A stretch of DNA of 7,771 nt, taken from Rhodospirillaceae bacterium. GTDB lineage: Bacteria; Pseudomonadota; Alphaproteobacteria; Rhodospirillales; Rhodospirillaceae. The stretch covers positions 1-7,771 of the forward strand of contig JAFGWD010000077.1 of NCBI GenBank assembly GCA_016937315.1. Reading direction: 5' to 3'. Position 1 is the first letter of the stretch. Every line of letters starts with the position of its first letter. Positions 7,272 through 7,771 of this stretch are shown here, piece after piece. The notes under the pieces are model-generated. The model worked only from the letters and a program-made list of their open reading frames with translations. It was not told the DNA's origin and ran no database searches. The position numbers and the translations under genes were made by a program.

Positions 7272-7325
7272 CGCTTTAGCTGCATTTGTACCGCGCCCGC
7301 AAGCTGATCGCTCAAATCGGCGCGA
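7272..7325 (-). promoter_or_regulatory. SAM-II (metA-type, SAM-alpha) riboswitch
   Basis: The minus strand reads as a SAM-II aptamer. Stem P1 is CGCGCC (7324-7319) with GGCGCG (7297-7292), six G-C pairs plus a possible closing U-G. The loop starts GAUUUGAGCGAUCAG and ends CUUGC, followed by the linker GUACAAAU and the conserved 3' tail GCAGCUAAAG. UUGC (7302-7299) can pair with GCAG (7283-7280) to form the P2 pseudoknot. The GAUUU, UUGC, ACAAAU and GCUAAA elements fit what I remember of the family consensus. SAM-II binds S-adenosylmethionine and represses methionine and SAM genes; here it precedes a methionine importer. It begins within a base or two of the predicted transcription start. Confidence 0.9.
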
Positions 7326-7331
7326 TTGGGA

Positions 7332-7360
7332 GTCATAAAACCACCATCAAGTGATGTCAA
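7332..7360 (-). promoter_or_regulatory. Promoter of the metNIQQQ operon
   Basis: Minus-strand TTGACA (7360-7355) matches the sigma-70 type -35 consensus exactly. A 17-base spacer leads to TATGAC (7337-7332), four of six matches to the -10 consensus. Transcription should start near 7325-7327, so the SAM-II aptamer would be at the very 5' end of the message. Confidence 0.75.
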
Positions 7361-7640
7361 ACATTTTTTATATACATTTTTTCTTTGTTATTAGGAACAT
7401 CCACCCCCCTTATACTCACAAAGAAAATATATCCATTATCAATACATTAGAAGCCCACCCCATCGGAGTCTCTTTAGCCAAAACCACCACACAACACAGA
7501 AAAAGAGCCGCAATTCGCTGTGACTCGGCAAATCAGCAAGCAACGCGAAAGTTTCCACGCAATCACAAGTATTAATCTGTGTTTTTTTGATAAAAACAAA
7601 TTTCTTGTGTAGTTTTCTTAAGTCGATACGTGACACAGCA
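7361..7640. other. AT-rich region without a recognisable gene
   Basis: This stretch upstream of the met promoter is conspicuously richer in A and T than the genes, with runs such as TTTTTTT near 7583 and ATTTTTT near 7364. A 74-codon plus-strand frame (GTG start at 7351) and a 65-codon minus-strand frame (GTG start at 7636) are open, but neither has a good ribosome-binding site nor a sequence I recognise, and their composition looks random. I see no tRNA, terminator or transposase remnant. Confidence 0.5.
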
Positions 7641-7647
7641 CTCCAAA

Positions 7648-7771
7648 CGCAACCGCTTTAGGACGTAAACTCATAAATCCCGCTGGTTGCGCCGGAGCGA
7701 TTTCGTTCGTCCGAACAGGAGAAAAGCGTAGACCGTAGCGGGGACTACGGGCAAGCTTTTCAACGCCTTCG
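7648..7771. repeat. Block of inverted repeats at the right edge (possible dispersed repeat or structured RNA)
   Basis: Three dyads follow one another. First, CGCAACCGC (7648-7656) pairs with GC-T-GGTTGCG (7682-7691) with one bulged T. Second, GTTCG-TC-CGAAC near 7705-7716 is a short palindrome. Third, GAAAAGC (7721-7727) pairs with GCTTTTC (7755-7761), enclosing CCGTAG (7733-7738) with CTACGG (7745-7750) and a six-base loop. Base composition returns to GC-rich. Both strands are also open: the minus strand has 50 codons from the edge to a TAA at 7618-7620, and the plus strand is open from 7677 to the edge, so the end of a small gene cannot be excluded. I do not recognise a known family. Confidence 0.4.

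Noticed and set aside
7351..7636. Short open frames on both strands (74 and 65 codons) in the AT-rich gap.
   Set aside because: Both start with GTG, lack ribosome-binding sites and have no recognisable or compositionally protein-like sequence; the plus-strand one begins inside the met promoter.
7213..7769. A 12-base match (TTTCAACGCCTT) between the metN ribosome-binding-site region and 7758-7769.
   Set aside because: A match of this length is expected by chance in a window this size and the flanks do not align.
1..7771. Checked for CRISPR arrays, tRNA or rRNA genes, transposases and phage genes.
   Set aside because: No regularly spaced repeats, tRNA-like folds or mobile-element proteins were seen by eye.

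Overview
The window looks like a chromosomal piece of an alphaproteobacterium, possibly Rhodospirillales-like. The best evidence is a SAM-II (metA-type) riboswitch, a class known mainly from Alphaproteobacteria, in front of a methionine ABC-transport operon. The protein style fits (soluble rather than lipidated MetQ proteins, a Cache-PAS sensor). Species cannot be fixed from the sequence alone.

Layout, left to right. (1) Positions 2-1459, minus strand: the first 486 codons of a membrane-anchored sensor (TM, periplasmic Cache-like domain, TM, PAS/PAC, start of a coiled coil) whose output domain lies beyond the left edge. (2) 1460-1730: a divergent intergenic region. (3) 1731-2939, plus strand: cbiZ, adenosylcobinamide amidohydrolase, with a C-terminal extension of about 150 residues. 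(4) 2951-2977: an intrinsic terminator for the leftward operon. (5) 3006-7212, minus strand: the operon metN - metI - metQ - metQ - metQ in transcription order (ATPase with NIL domain, permease, then three tandem substrate-binding proteins). (6) 7213-7360: the operon's control region, consisting of a promoter with a consensus -35 box, a SAM-II aptamer starting essentially at the predicted +1, and a strong hairpin plus U6 intrinsic terminator before the metN start. (7) 7361-7771: an AT-rich stretch with no convincing gene, then a block dense in inverted repeats running off the right edge.

How it works together: when S-adenosylmethionine is plentiful, the SAM-II aptamer folds and, on the model proposed here, lets the leader terminator form, shutting down methionine uptake. 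When SAM is low, the 3' strand of aptamer stem P1 can pair with the 5' arm of the terminator and allow read-through into metNIQQQ. The three binding proteins probably share one MetNI translocator, which may broaden substrate range. The convergent cbiZ gene (corrinoid salvage) is thematically related through B12-dependent methionine synthase but shows no shared regulatory element.

The most interesting items are the SAM-II/terminator switch on a transporter operon, the triple metQ array, the LCGGQ signature motif in MetN, the C-terminal extension of CbiZ, and the structured repeat at the right edge.
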